Shown here: positions 36,528-45,234 of the stretch, in pieces
Layout of the letters: each line of letters opens with the position of its first letter
How positions within the stretch are numbered: position 1 is the stretch's first letter
Assembly: GCF_008326345.1 (NCBI RefSeq)
Contig: NZ_BJEN01000002.1
Span: 186,001-250,000, forward strand
Length of the DNA stretch: 64,000 nucleotides
From: Cutibacterium modestum
Lineage (GTDB): Bacteria; Actinomycetota; Actinomycetes; Propionibacteriales; Propionibacteriaceae
Direction: 5' to 3'
Program-made: the position numbers and the translations under genes
The notes under the pieces: generated by a model
Told to the model about the DNA's origin: nothing
Database searches by the model: none
The model's input: the letters and a program-made list of their open reading frames with translations, nothing else

Positions 36528-37207
36528 GGATTCTCATCGCCGACGACGACCCGCAGATCCTGCGTGCCTTGCGCATCACTTTGGGGGCACGTGGCTACGA
36601 GATCCTGCTCGCCCGGGACGGTGAGCACGCCTTGGAGATGGCCGTTGACCACAAGCCTGACGTTCTTCTGCTTGATCTGGGCATGCCGCGTCTGGATGGG
36701 GTGCAGGTTATTGAGGCGGTGCGAGGCTGGTCCCAGGCACCGATTCTCGTCATCTCGGGTCGCTCGGGGTCAGCGGAAAAGGTGGAGGCCCTCGATGCCG
36801 GGGCCGACGACTACGTCACCAAGCCGTTCTCGATGGATGAGTTGTTGGCTCGGATCCGTGTGCTGACGAGGAGGATCAGTCACGACAGGTCCGGTGCGGA
36901 GCCGGTGATCGCATTCGGGACGGTGCGAGTCGACCTGACCTCGCACACGGTGACTCGCGATGGGGCCAATGTGAGGTTGACACCGACGGAGTGGCGTGTG
37001 CTTGAGCTGCTTATTCACAACGAGGGTCGGTTAGTGACCCGCCAGACGCTGCTGAATCAGGTATGGGGGTCCGAGCACGTCACCGACACCGGATACTTGA
37101 GGCTGTACATCTCGCAGCTGCGAAAGAAGTTGGAGCCCGAACCGAGCAATCCGCGGTATCTCATCACCGACGCCGGAATGGGGTACCGCTTGGTGCTTGA
37201 CTCCTGA
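36524..37207 (+). CDS. kdpE: KDP operon response regulator
   Basis: A 227-residue OmpR-family regulator. The receiver domain carries the acidic pair in IADDDPQ, the phosphoacceptor Asp51 in LLLDLGMPRLDG and Lys in VTKPFSMDELLARIR. The C-terminal winged helix (about residues 130-225) ends in YLITDAGMGYRL, as KdpE does. It is expected to activate the kdp promoter upstream of 29372 under K+ limitation. It overlaps kdpD by four bases. Confidence 0.96.
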   Translation: MRILIADDDPQILRALRITLGARGYEILLARDGEHALEMAVDHKPDVLLLDLGMPRLDGVQVIEAVRGWSQAPILVISGRSGSAEKVEALDAGADDYVTKPFSMDELLARIRVLTRRISHDRSGAEPVIAFGTVRVDLTSHTVTRDGANVRLTPTEWRVLELLIHNEGRLVTRQTLLNQVWGSEHVTDTGYLRLYISQLRKKLEPEPSNPRYLITDAGMGYRLVLDS

Positions 37208-37314
37208 TATGTGCATGTAATAACGCACGTGCCCACTAGAAACGTGTATGTTTCCGGCGAAGACCAAAGCTGTTCCAAGAAGCAGCCGAGCTTGCAGGAG
37301 GATTTTCGCCTGCA

Positions 37315-37734
37315 GTGAGCGAAGCTCTGCGCGGTTACGTGAAACGCCGCAAGTTGATGAGGGGAGGGGCCGAGCAGGTCGAGGTAGATCTGCGTACTGA
37401 TGGGATCGGCCACCGTGTGTCGTTCATGGGGCGTCGATTGGTCAAGGTGAAATGTGACCACGAACAGGGCTGTCGTATCGATACTGTCTACGCAACTGTC
37501 AGGAAGCAGTTTGCCGTGGCGTCGAAGGTACATCGTGTTCTGCCAAGCTGGGCCGAAGCCAAGGAAGATCTTTGGTCACATCCAGAAACGTGGGACAAGG
37601 AATTCTGGATGGTCGGAGATCGTATGCTTACAGTTTTTGCGATTTTGGGTGAGTTGCGAGCAGCCGATGATGAACTTGCAGAACGGGTCGACTCGGTGCT
37701 GCGCGTCGCACCCTGTGAGGTTCTGGATATTTAG
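37315..37734 (+). CDS. Hypothetical protein
   Basis: A 139-residue protein from GTG at 37315; GGAGG lies about 13 bases upstream, a rather long spacing. It is charged and soluble with no membrane segment or signal peptide. Landmarks are VEVDLRTDGIGHRVSFMGRR, CDHEQGCRIDTVY and WSHPETWDKEFWMVGDR. I do not recognise the family. Base composition appears slightly lower in GC than that of the neighbours. It stands alone between kdpE and the tRNA gene. Confidence 0.6.
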   Translation: MSEALRGYVKRRKLMRGGAEQVEVDLRTDGIGHRVSFMGRRLVKVKCDHEQGCRIDTVYATVRKQFAVASKVHRVLPSWAEAKEDLWSHPETWDKEFWMVGDRMLTVFAILGELRAADDELAERVDSVLRVAPCEVLDI

Positions 37735-37838
37735 CACCTAAGCAGTTAAAGGGGCAGCGTGAGAAATAGTGGATATCTATCTGTCGACTATCACGTCCGG
37801 CTGTTTGCGCTTATCAGAGGGATTTCGTCGCCGATCAG

Positions 37839-37911
37839 TGGAGCATAGGGGACTCGAACCCCTGACCTACTGCTTGCAAAGCAGCCGCGCTACCAACTGC
37901 GCCAATGCCCC
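37839..37911 (-). tRNA. tRNA-Ala(TGC)
   Basis: Read on the minus strand it forms a full cloverleaf: acceptor GGGGCAT/ATGCTCC with discriminator A, D-arm with AGTTGGTA, anticodon stem-loop GCTGC-TTTGCAA-GCAGT with anticodon TGC, and T-arm AGGGG-TTCGAGT-CCCCT. CCA is not encoded. Confidence 0.96.
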
Positions 37912-37972
37912 GTGGACCTTCATAGTGTAGAGGACGTGCGGCGACTTCCGCGAGTTGAATCCCCATAGCGCC

Positions 37973-38045
37973 GTCGGTTCCTGCCAAAAATCGAGATCGT
38001 GACGGTGCCATCGCGTATTCGGGGCAGTTTTTGGCAGGAACCGAC
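37973..38045. repeat. 18-bp perfect inverted repeat with 37-base spacer
   Basis: GTCGGTTCCTGCCAAAAA (37973-37990) is repeated as its exact reverse complement at 38028-38045. It lies between the tRNA-Ala gene and the end of the M16 operon, 12 bases beyond the stop at 38057. It could be a transcription terminator for the peptidase genes (A5/T5 at the inner ends), but the length and the large loop are also compatible with a small mobile or REP-like element. Confidence 0.85.
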
Positions 38046-38056
38046 TGTACTTCCGG

Positions 38057-39430
38057 CTACGACAGCGCCTCGGCGGGGCTGATGATGACGGCCTCGAGCC
38101 CACGCTCAGCCAGTGCGGGAGTCAATTCCTCGGCTCGACCGCAGATCCCGACTCGCCAACTGTCGGGGTTTAGCAGCTCCCGCCAGGCCCGGTTTACCGA
38201 CCATTTCCCTGTATTCGCCCTCGTCGACGCCACCGCGGCGAGGTGATTGTCGACCCAATTCGGTTCCAGGCCGACCCCGACCAGAGCAGCCACTTGATGG
38301 GCTACCGCACCGGCAGTGTCGTACTGCAATGGGGCGATGCCAACTGAGTGGTCGCGGGCGGCATCCACTTCGTCGGCTCGCAGGTCGTCGTTGGAGGTAA
38401 GGATGCGTAGTGTCTCGGCCACAGCGTCGGCTCCGACCTCGGTGCGGAAGGATCCCGCGACGGTCGCTAGGCCGCTATCGGAGAGTGGCCGGGCCGACAT
38501 TCCGACCCCATAAGACCACCCTTTGGCTTCGCGCAACACTTGGTTGAGGCGCGACCCGAACGTTCCGCCGAGAGCGCCGCATGCGACTTTGAGGGCTGGC
38601 CAACCTGGGTGGGCGCGTCCAACAGTGGCTTGCTGGATCTGCACATCGGCCTGCACGGCGTCGGGGCGATCAATAAGGATCACCCGCGGTCCATCGAGGC
38701 GCGGCTGGGATGGAGCTACCTGCGTGGGGGAACCGCTGGCTGTCCACCCCTCGAAGATTGATAGATCGAGGCCCTCGACTCCCTCTCCGGCCACCACCAG
38801 CACGGCGCCGCAGATCGTCCAGTGTGCGGCCCAGAACTCCCGCGCGGCTGTGGCACTCAGGTTTTCTACTGATGGGAGGGTACCGATCGTGGGCAGGGAT
38901 GACCGTGACCCCACCGGCCATAACGCCCGTGCTGCCGCGATCCCGGCCAGGGCTGATCCGTGCTGGCTGGTCTGAGCCAGGGAGGCTCGCGCCACGTCGA
39001 TCTGACGAGCGACGTCTTCCTCAGTGAGGCTGGTGGCCGTTAATAATTCGACGAAGAGTTGGGCGGCAGCGTCGAACCTCGTTACGGGCACATCAACGCC
39101 GACATGACTTCCGGCCAACCCGGCCGAGCCGTCGTAACTGGCCCCGATCGATTCCATGGCCTCAGCGAAGGTTGCACCGGGGTGGGGGCCGGTGGATTCG
39201 TCGGCCGTGCGGACAACGAGTCCAGCAAGACCCTCGAAGCCAGCAGGCTCGGCATCCAGTGGCGCTTGCAACCCGATTTCCATAGTGACAATCCGCTGGC
39301 CGGGCATCGGGACGCGTACCACCGTAAGGCCGGTCGGCAGGGTCTCGACGATGCACTGCGGGAACGACCACGGCGAACCGGGGCGCACGATGGGCCGATC
39401 GGTGAGAGGACGATCTTTGCGAATGTTCAT
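38057..39430 (-). CDS. M16 peptidase-like protein lacking the zinc motif
   Basis: A 457-residue member of the pitrilysin/PqqL M16 family. The ATG at 39430 overlaps the stop of the upstream M16 gene (GTGATGA), which fixes the start. The position of the HxxEH zinc site is replaced (GFEGLAGLVVRTADESTG), so this is the non-catalytic partner. Later family features remain, for example GTFGSRLNQVLREAKGWSYGVG, the R/Y region that contacts substrate. Such pairs form heterodimers in which one chain is catalytic. No signal peptide is seen, so the complex is probably cytoplasmic. Confidence 0.85.
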   Translation of the reverse strand: MNIRKDRPLTDRPIVRPGSPWSFPQCIVETLPTGLTVVRVPMPGQRIVTMEIGLQAPLDAEPAGFEGLAGLVVRTADESTGPHPGATFAEAMESIGASYDGSAGLAGSHVGVDVPVTRFDAAAQLFVELLTATSLTEEDVARQIDVARASLAQTSQHGSALAGIAAARALWPVGSRSSLPTIGTLPSVENLSATAAREFWAAHWTICGAVLVVAGEGVEGLDLSIFEGWTASGSPTQVAPSQPRLDGPRVILIDRPDAVQADVQIQQATVGRAHPGWPALKVACGALGGTFGSRLNQVLREAKGWSYGVGMSARPLSDSGLATVAGSFRTEVGADAVAETLRILTSNDDLRADEVDAARDHSVGIAPLQYDTAGAVAHQVAALVGVGLEPNWVDNHLAAVASTRANTGKWSVNRAWRELLNPDSWRVGICGRAEELTPALAERGLEAVIISPAEALS

Positions 39431-40689
39431 CACGCCTCCTGGTGGACGACGGTCGACGCCTGATGGGGAGATAGCCACCGTCTTGTAGCTTCGGCGATGT
39501 GGTCTGCGGTGATGGCCCGGACCCGGTCGAGGTGAGTATTGACGAGGGTGGCGTCTCCCAACAGCGACTCGTGCATATTAAGTATGTCAGCTCGCTCGTC
39601 AACGACGGACAGTGACTCCAACCAACCCCGTTCCACTTGGGCGCGCACCCGCTCTAACTCCGCTTGGCTCGGACCGTTGGCGGCGAGTTCAGTGATAATC
39701 TCGTCGACGGCCCCGGTCAGCTCCTCCTCAGAGACCCCCGGTTTGAGATGCGCCGACACTAGCGCCGCCGACGTTCCTCGCGCCAGACCGAAGTCGTTCA
39801 TACCCACCCCGTCGACGAGGTGGCGCTCTCGTTCCAAGCTGCGAATAAGTCGGGAGCTCATCCCCGACCCGAGGACGTCGACGGCCATCGCAACGGCGAG
39901 ATTGTCGGGGTCGGTGATGGGCGGGGTGACCCACGCCCGGGTCACTGCGGTCCGCGGGACGGGACGCACCATGACTACCCGAGGATTGTCGTGGCGAACT
40001 GGTCCCTGAATGCGCTCGGGGACGTCTCCGGTGGCAGCGGGAACCGCCCCGAAGTGCTTATTGGCCAGGGTCAACCCTTTGTCGGCCTCGACGCACCCGG
40101 AGATGACGAGAACAGCGTTGTCAGGCCGATACCAGGTGGAATGAAAGGTGGTGACGTCGTCGAGGCGGGCGGCGTCGAGGTCGGGTACTGAACCGATGGT
40201 CGGGTGGCCGTAGGGATGCTCGTCCCCAAACCTTCCGTCAAGGAGTAGGTCGAGCAGATCTCCATAAGGAGTGTTGTCGTAGCGTTGCCGCTTCTCCTCC
40301 TTGACGACCTCGCGCTGGGTCGCGAGGTTCTGATCGGTGACGGCCAAGTGCGCTTGCCGCTCAGCCTCCAACCACAGTGCCAGTTCCAGCGCCCCGGCTG
40401 GCACCGTTTCGAAGTAGTTGGTGCGGTCGAAGCTGGTAGACGCATTCGCTGAACCGCCTACCGACTCGATCGTCGCTAGATGTTCGCTCGATGCGATGCC
40501 GCTCGTCGTGCCTGAGAACATCAGGTGCTCAAAGAGGTGGGCGAACCCAAAATGGCCGACCCCTTCGTCGGCCGACCCCACCCGGTACCACATATTGACG
40601 GCAACTCCGGGGGAGGTGGTGTCGGGGTTGACGACCACGCGCATCCCGTTATCGAGGGTTGCGCGGTGTAACTGGAGGGCTTCGGACAT
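39430..40689 (-). CDS. M16 zinc peptidase, catalytic subunit
   Basis: A 419-residue M16 peptidase started at ATG 40689 (an in-frame TTG four codons earlier is possible). The inverted zinc motif HxxEH is His51-Leu-Phe-Glu54-His55, and the third ligand is probably Glu131 in REVVKEEKRQ, at the family's usual distance. The protein likely degrades or processes peptides. It is coupled to the non-catalytic partner downstream. The intergenic region before it holds a 20-bp direct repeat that could be an operator. Confidence 0.9.
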   Translation of the reverse strand: MSEALQLHRATLDNGMRVVVNPDTTSPGVAVNMWYRVGSADEGVGHFGFAHLFEHLMFSGTTSGIASSEHLATIESVGGSANASTSFDRTNYFETVPAGALELALWLEAERQAHLAVTDQNLATQREVVKEEKRQRYDNTPYGDLLDLLLDGRFGDEHPYGHPTIGSVPDLDAARLDDVTTFHSTWYRPDNAVLVISGCVEADKGLTLANKHFGAVPAATGDVPERIQGPVRHDNPRVVMVRPVPRTAVTRAWVTPPITDPDNLAVAMAVDVLGSGMSSRLIRSLERERHLVDGVGMNDFGLARGTSAALVSAHLKPGVSEEELTGAVDEIITELAANGPSQAELERVRAQVERGWLESLSVVDERADILNMHESLLGDATLVNTHLDRVRAITADHIAEATRRWLSPHQASTVVHQEA

Positions 40690-40722
40690 AGGTCCGAGCA
40701 TAGGGGTAGTGGCTCGGGCTCC

Positions 40723-40777
40723 TCCACGAGACCGGTGTGGTGCACCTCCACGAACCTTCCACGAGACCGGTGTGGTG
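40723..40777. repeat. 20-bp direct repeat upstream of the M16 operon
   Basis: TCCACGAGACCGGTGTGGTG occurs at 40723-40742 and again, exactly, at 40758-40777 (35-base period). Each copy contains a partly palindromic CCAC-GAGACCGGT-GTGG. It lies between the divergent M16 and DUF5318 genes, the expected place for operators, but could also be a simple duplication. Confidence 0.8.
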
Positions 40778-40938
40778 AATGTGCTGAGGACGGGGTTTGG
40801 TGCCAGTAGGGATGGTACCCACCCTTCCCAACCCGATTGCCATACGGGGCTCGAAGCAGGTGCGATGGACTCTTCGAGAACGCGCCGTCGAACACTGGTG
40901 CTGCGGAGTCGTCTGAGCTACGCCGTACTCTAGAAGGC

Positions 40939-41346
40939 ATGCAGACGCAGCGAAACGTGGTCTCTCACGCCCTGCAACGCCGTCACACCCTGGAGGCGTT
41001 GCGCAGCCCCCAGGTCGACCTCAACGCCCCGACGGCGTGCGATGCCGACCCCATGCTGATGCGCACCGCCATGCACCATGGCGAGCCCCTCGACCACAAG
41101 TGCCCGGTCTGCGAGTCCCCCCGGCTAGCCCTGCTCGGCCACCAACTGGGCCAATATTCGGGACGCATCCGCACCCTTGACGAACTAGAGGAGATGGAGC
41201 ACCAGTTCGGCGAATTCCACGTCTACGAGGTCGAGGTCTGCCCCGACTGTCTGTGGAACCACATCCTCGTCGACTACGTCCTGGGTGACGGTCGACGCCG
41301 TCGCCCACCTCGCCATCAGCCGACCGTGGAGGACATTTATGGCTGA
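40939..41346 (+). CDS. DUF5318 family protein
   Basis: A 135-residue actinobacterial protein; ATG at 40939. Two CxxC pairs (HKCPVCESPRL and EVCPDCLWNH) suggest a zinc ribbon. The end of the gene overlaps the start of the penicillin-binding protein gene by eight bases (ATGGCTGA). In Mycobacterium tuberculosis the equivalent order is Rv0049-ponA1-Rv0051, so a role linked to peptidoglycan synthesis is possible, but none is known to me. Confidence 0.82.
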   Translation: MQTQRNVVSHALQRRHTLEALRSPQVDLNAPTACDADPMLMRTAMHHGEPLDHKCPVCESPRLALLGHQLGQYSGRIRTLDELEEMEHQFGEFHVYEVEVCPDCLWNHILVDYVLGDGRRRRPPRHQPTVEDIYG

Positions 41347-43677
41347 GCACAAACCCGCCCGGAGATTACCGAGGCGCCAGGACCCCGCGACTGGAGGCGG
41401 CGCCAGAAGGGCTCGTCGGGCCGCCAGAAAGCCCCGCCGTCACCTAGGCTGGGAAAGTTCCTCCGGGGCCTGCTAATCGCGCTCCTGTCGTTGACGATCA
41501 TCGCCGTCATCGGGATCTTTGTCGCCTATCAGCGCACGGAGCTCCCCGACCCCAACCGCGACTTCCAAACGAACACCTCGTTCATCTACTACCGGGACGG
41601 CAGCCGCCTCGGGTCTTTCTCGGTGCAGAACCGTCAATCGATTCCTTACAAGGCGATGCCGAAGACCCTGCGTGATGCCGTCGTCTCGGCGGAGAATCGC
41701 ACTTTCTGGTCCGATCCGGGTATCTCAGTCAAGGGCATGACGCGCGCCGCGTGGGCGATCGCACGCGGCGGGGAGATGCAGGGCGGTTTGACGATTACCC
41801 AGCAGTACATCAAGGTGTTGTACCTGTCACAAGAACGCACTATGGGCCGCAAGTTCAAGGAACTCCTCCTGGCCATGAAGATGGGCAAGGAGGTCTCTAA
41901 AGAGGACATTCTCGCCGGATACCTCAACACCATTTACTTTGGCCGGGGAGCTTACGGGGTCCAGGCCGCCGCTAAGGCTTTCTTCTACACTGATGCCTCT
42001 AAGCTCACCCTGTCTCAGTCGGCGGTGTTGGCCGCGGTGCTCAACAGCCCATCGAACTTCGATCCTAGTGGTGGTGTGGCCGCTCGATAGAGGTTGCTCC
42101 AGCGGTACCGGTACGTCCTCGACGGCATGCGGGAGGCTGGCAATATCACTCAGGCCCAGCACGATGAGGCTTATCGGCAGCTGCCGAGATTCCCTAAGGT
42201 TCCCGACTACAACCGATGGGCGGGAACCGACGGTTACCTCATGAAGATGGTTCACGACGAGCTCATCGCTAGAGGGTTCTCTGATGAACAGATCAAGGGT
42301 GGTGGCCTCAAGGTGACGACCACCCTGGATCCTAAAGACCAGAAAGCTGCTGTGGCTGCAGGTCAGAAGTACAAGAAGATCGCGGGCCGCAACGCTGGTC
42401 CTAAGGGAGCCAAGAATCTGCACCCTGCGCTCGCCTCAGTCGACGTTAGTTCCGGTGGCATCGTGGCCCTTTACGGTGGCGACGACTATATCTCCAACAC
42501 CCGCAATTGGGCGCGTACTGCGCGTCCGGCGGCGTCCACCTTCAAGACCTATGCGGTCGTAGCAGGAATGCGCCATGGATTCAGCTTGCGCTCTCGGCTG
42601 GACGGCAACGCTTTCACACCTGACGGTGACAGCACTGAGGTTCATAACGATAGCGACGCAAACTACGGCACCGTCAGTTTGCGTCGGGCCATTGCGAAGT
42701 CGATCAACACCGCTTTCGTTGACATGGTGTCGCGGACGAAGAATGGTCCGAAGGCTGTTGTTCAGGCTGCCACTGACGCTGGTTTGCCTAAGGGGAATGG
42801 ATGGGATTTGAACAACCGCATCGCTTTGGGCACTGCTGAGGTGAGTCCACTGGCCCAGGCGGGTGGCTATGCGACGATTGCCAATGACGGCAAATTGGTC
42901 ATCCCACACATTGTGGAGAAGGTTGTTGACCAGTCCGGCAAGGTCGTCTACCACGCTCCTGCGCCGTCGAAGCAAGCCATTGAGGCCGATATCAGCCATG
43001 ACGTCAGTTACGCCTTGCAATCCGTGGTTGATGAGGGCACTGGGCGAATTGTTGCCGATTTCGACCACCAGGTGGCTGGAAAAACGGGTACGTCGGGAGT
43101 CGGCGACGGGGTGACAGCGGCGTGGTTCGTCGCCTACACCAAGCAGATCTCGACGGCTGTCATGTTCGTGGCCGGCGATAGCGGCAATGAGAACCTCGAT
43201 CCCTACGCCCGTGAAGGGGCAACCGGTTTCCACGGTGGTGATTACCCGGCTCTCACCTGGCTTGACTACATGCAGACGGCGATGAGGGGGATGCCCAACG
43301 AGCCCTTCGCCGATCCAGACTGGGTGAATCTGTCAGGCAAACACTATGGCTCCACGAAGCGTCCGCAGGTGTCGGTCGAGGATGATTCCCGTAGCGATTC
43401 GGACCGATCGAGCCAGGACGACCCAGAGTCGTCGGACGAGCCGCCAAAACCGACTTCTACTCGGACTTCTAGTCCAGAGCCATCATCGGCACCTTCTAGG
43501 TCCTCCAAGCCCTCCTCAACGGGGACCGCGCCGGACCGTACGCCCACGCCGACCTCCATACTGACACACAGGCACACTCCCATGCCGACCCATACATCCA
43601 CGCACACCTCTCGTCCCACCTCGGGTGAGACGACGCGCGGTGGGAGCCAACCAAGTGGCCGGGCACACAATAGGTAG
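41339..43677 (+). pseudogene. ponA: Class A penicillin-binding protein with a frameshift and an in-frame TAG
   Basis: ATG at 41339 encodes the expected basic cytoplasmic tail (GGGARRARRAARKPRRHL), but this frame stops at 41476. The membrane anchor and the rest (GKFLRGLLIALLSLTIIAVI) are in another frame, which fits loss of one base near 41437-41446. The GT51 domain is recognisable (VSAENRTFWSDPGIS, QGGLTITQQYIK). A TAG at 42088-42090 then interrupts SGGVAAR-stop-RLLQRYRYVLDGM, probably CAG to TAG. The transpeptidase domain downstream is intact: STFK near 42535, SIN, and KTGTS near 43083. The C-terminus is an 80-residue Ser/Thr/Pro-rich tail. A TTG at 41491 starts inside the membrane helix and is not credible. 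Either a true pseudogene or two sequencing errors. Confidence 0.82.
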
Positions 43678-43686
43678 CCTGACCAC

Positions 43687-45234
43687 GTGACTATCCCCGA
43701 TCCAAACGACGACGCCCTCGCTGCTGGGAGGCGTGTTGACGTATACCCAAATGACGGATCCACGGGTTACGTGGCTCGCCGCGCCCTTGATGCACCGAGA
43801 GGATCCTGGGTGTCTCAACTGGGACTGGACCGTCGTATCGGTGGGCGTATGGGCCGACATGCCTGGCCGCGTGGCATCTTCTTTGATCCGGGGCCCTGGG
43901 CCATCATGAGCGCTATCGTGGTTTGGTTATTGACGATCTATCGCGTTACCCCGTGTGTGCAGTACAACGTAACTAAAATCGTCGATCCGTATCAGCGGCA
44001 GTGCTACTCGGATATCCCGACGATATATCGCTCCTCAGGGATGGGTCACGGCGGGTCGTTGTTCGCGAACCCTGGTATTGCCCAGACCCCCCTTATAACC
44101 GTTTTCATGGCGTTCTGCCGTCGAATGGTGTGGGCTTTTGGTGCAGAAGTCTCCCCGAAGGCCACGGATCAGCAAGTCCTGGACGCCGCCAATGCCTACT
44201 GGGGGGTGGCCCAGGTTGTGCTCTTCGTGGCTTTTCTGGCGGTCGTCATCTCAGTCATGCTGCTGGGGCGCGGATCGGACACGAACCTTCCGGTCGATGA
44301 TAAGGATCATCCGACTCAGGCCCGGCGGCGATCCTGGGACGTTTTCTGGGTGGTGCTGTGCCCGGTGGTGTACCTCGCCGGTCTCATCGACTTCTCCATG
44401 GTCCCGGTTGCCCTAGCGACGACGTCCATGCTGGCCTGGGCTCGTCGTCGCCCGTGGCTGGCTGGAATTCTTATGGGCCTGGCGTGCGCGGGGAGCCTCC
44501 AGGCGGCCGTGGTGGCCTTCGCTGTCTTGGTGTGTTGTTTGCGTGCGACGCGGTTGCCGGAATTGGGTCGGTGCCTTCTGTCAGGGTTTTTGGTGCTGAT
44601 GGTGTGTCACCTCATCGCGGCCTGTCTGAGCCTTACTACCTGGTGGACTTATTTGCGCTCAGCTTTCTGGTCAGGTACTGGTTTGGGAACGATCTGGTAC
44701 GTCATTCAGGACTCTTCCGGTGGCACAATTCCGGGTGTTGGTTGGATTACGGGCACCTTGACGGTCGGCGGTTTGCTCGGCCTGGCGTGGCTGTCGATGA
44801 CGGTGCCGAGGCGCCCACGCATCGCTCAAGTGGCCTGCGTGGCCCTGTTGATTCTGTTCATCACCAACAAGGTCTATTCACCGCAGTGGATACTCCTTCT
44901 TGTCCCGCTGGCGGCCCTGGCCCGCCCCGACCTGCGGGACTGGGCTGTGCTCATGGTGGGGGAGTGCTTCTACTCCTTAGCTGTGTGGGCCCATCTGGGT
45001 GGGCTCTCGCTGCCTGGTGGCTCTGACGCTGACGTCGTGTATTGGGCGTCGATAGTGTTGCGGCTGGCCTGCGAAATGTGGTTCGCGTGGGGTGTTGTGG
45101 ATGATATCCGACGGCCCTGGAATGACGTCGTCAGGGTGAGGTATACCGACGATCCCACCGGTGGTGTCCTCGATCACGCCCCGGATCCGGCTCCTGAACC
45201 TGTTGAGGGTGCCCGCGCGGAGGCTGCTCGATGA
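43687..45234 (+). CDS. GT87-like integral membrane mannosyltransferase (Rv0051-like)
   Basis: A 515-residue protein with an N-terminal cytoplasmic stretch of about 75 residues and roughly ten membrane segments. DIPTIYRSSGMGHGG after the first helix fits the acidic extracytoplasmic loop of GT-C polyprenyl-phosphate-dependent glycosyltransferases. The position directly after ponA mirrors Rv0051 in mycobacteria. It probably adds a sugar to a cell-envelope glycan; donor and acceptor are not known. The GTG start is ten bases after the ponA stop, and its stop overlaps the next gene by four bases. Confidence 0.78.
   Translation: MTIPDPNDDALAAGRRVDVYPNDGSTGYVARRALDAPRGSWVSQLGLDRRIGGRMGRHAWPRGIFFDPGPWAIMSAIVVWLLTIYRVTPCVQYNVTKIVDPYQRQCYSDIPTIYRSSGMGHGGSLFANPGIAQTPLITVFMAFCRRMVWAFGAEVSPKATDQQVLDAANAYWGVAQVVLFVAFLAVVISVMLLGRGSDTNLPVDDKDHPTQARRRSWDVFWVVLCPVVYLAGLIDFSMVPVALATTSMLAWARRRPWLAGILMGLACAGSLQAAVVAFAVLVCCLRATRLPELGRCLLSGFLVLMVCHLIAACLSLTTWWTYLRSAFWSGTGLGTIWYVIQDSSGGTIPGVGWITGTLTVGGLLGLAWLSMTVPRRPRIAQVACVALLILFITNKVYSPQWILLLVPLAALARPDLRDWAVLMVGECFYSLAVWAHLGGLSLPGGSDADVVYWASIVLRLACEMWFAWGVVDDIRRPWNDVVRVRYTDDPTGGVLDHAPDPAPEPVEGARAEAAR

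Noticed and set aside
37839-38045. tRNA-associated genomic island with attachment sites
   Set aside because: No integrase gene and no direct repeat of the tRNA 3' end were found in the window.
18572-42090. Amber suppression or stop-codon reassignment as an explanation for the many in-frame TAG codons
   Set aside because: Apparently intact genes in the window (thiE, the endonuclease-like gene, the 37.3-kb hypothetical gene) end in TAG, and several broken genes also have frameshifts, so decay or sequencing error is simpler.
41491-42090. A short independent peptidoglycan glycosyltransferase gene starting at TTG 41491
   Set aside because: The TTG lies inside the membrane helix, no ribosome-binding site is visible, and both flanking parts align as one class A PBP.
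43344-43860. Antisense ORFs beneath the Ser/Thr/Pro-rich tail of ponA
   Set aside because: The low-complexity tail keeps all frames open; no independent domain is seen.
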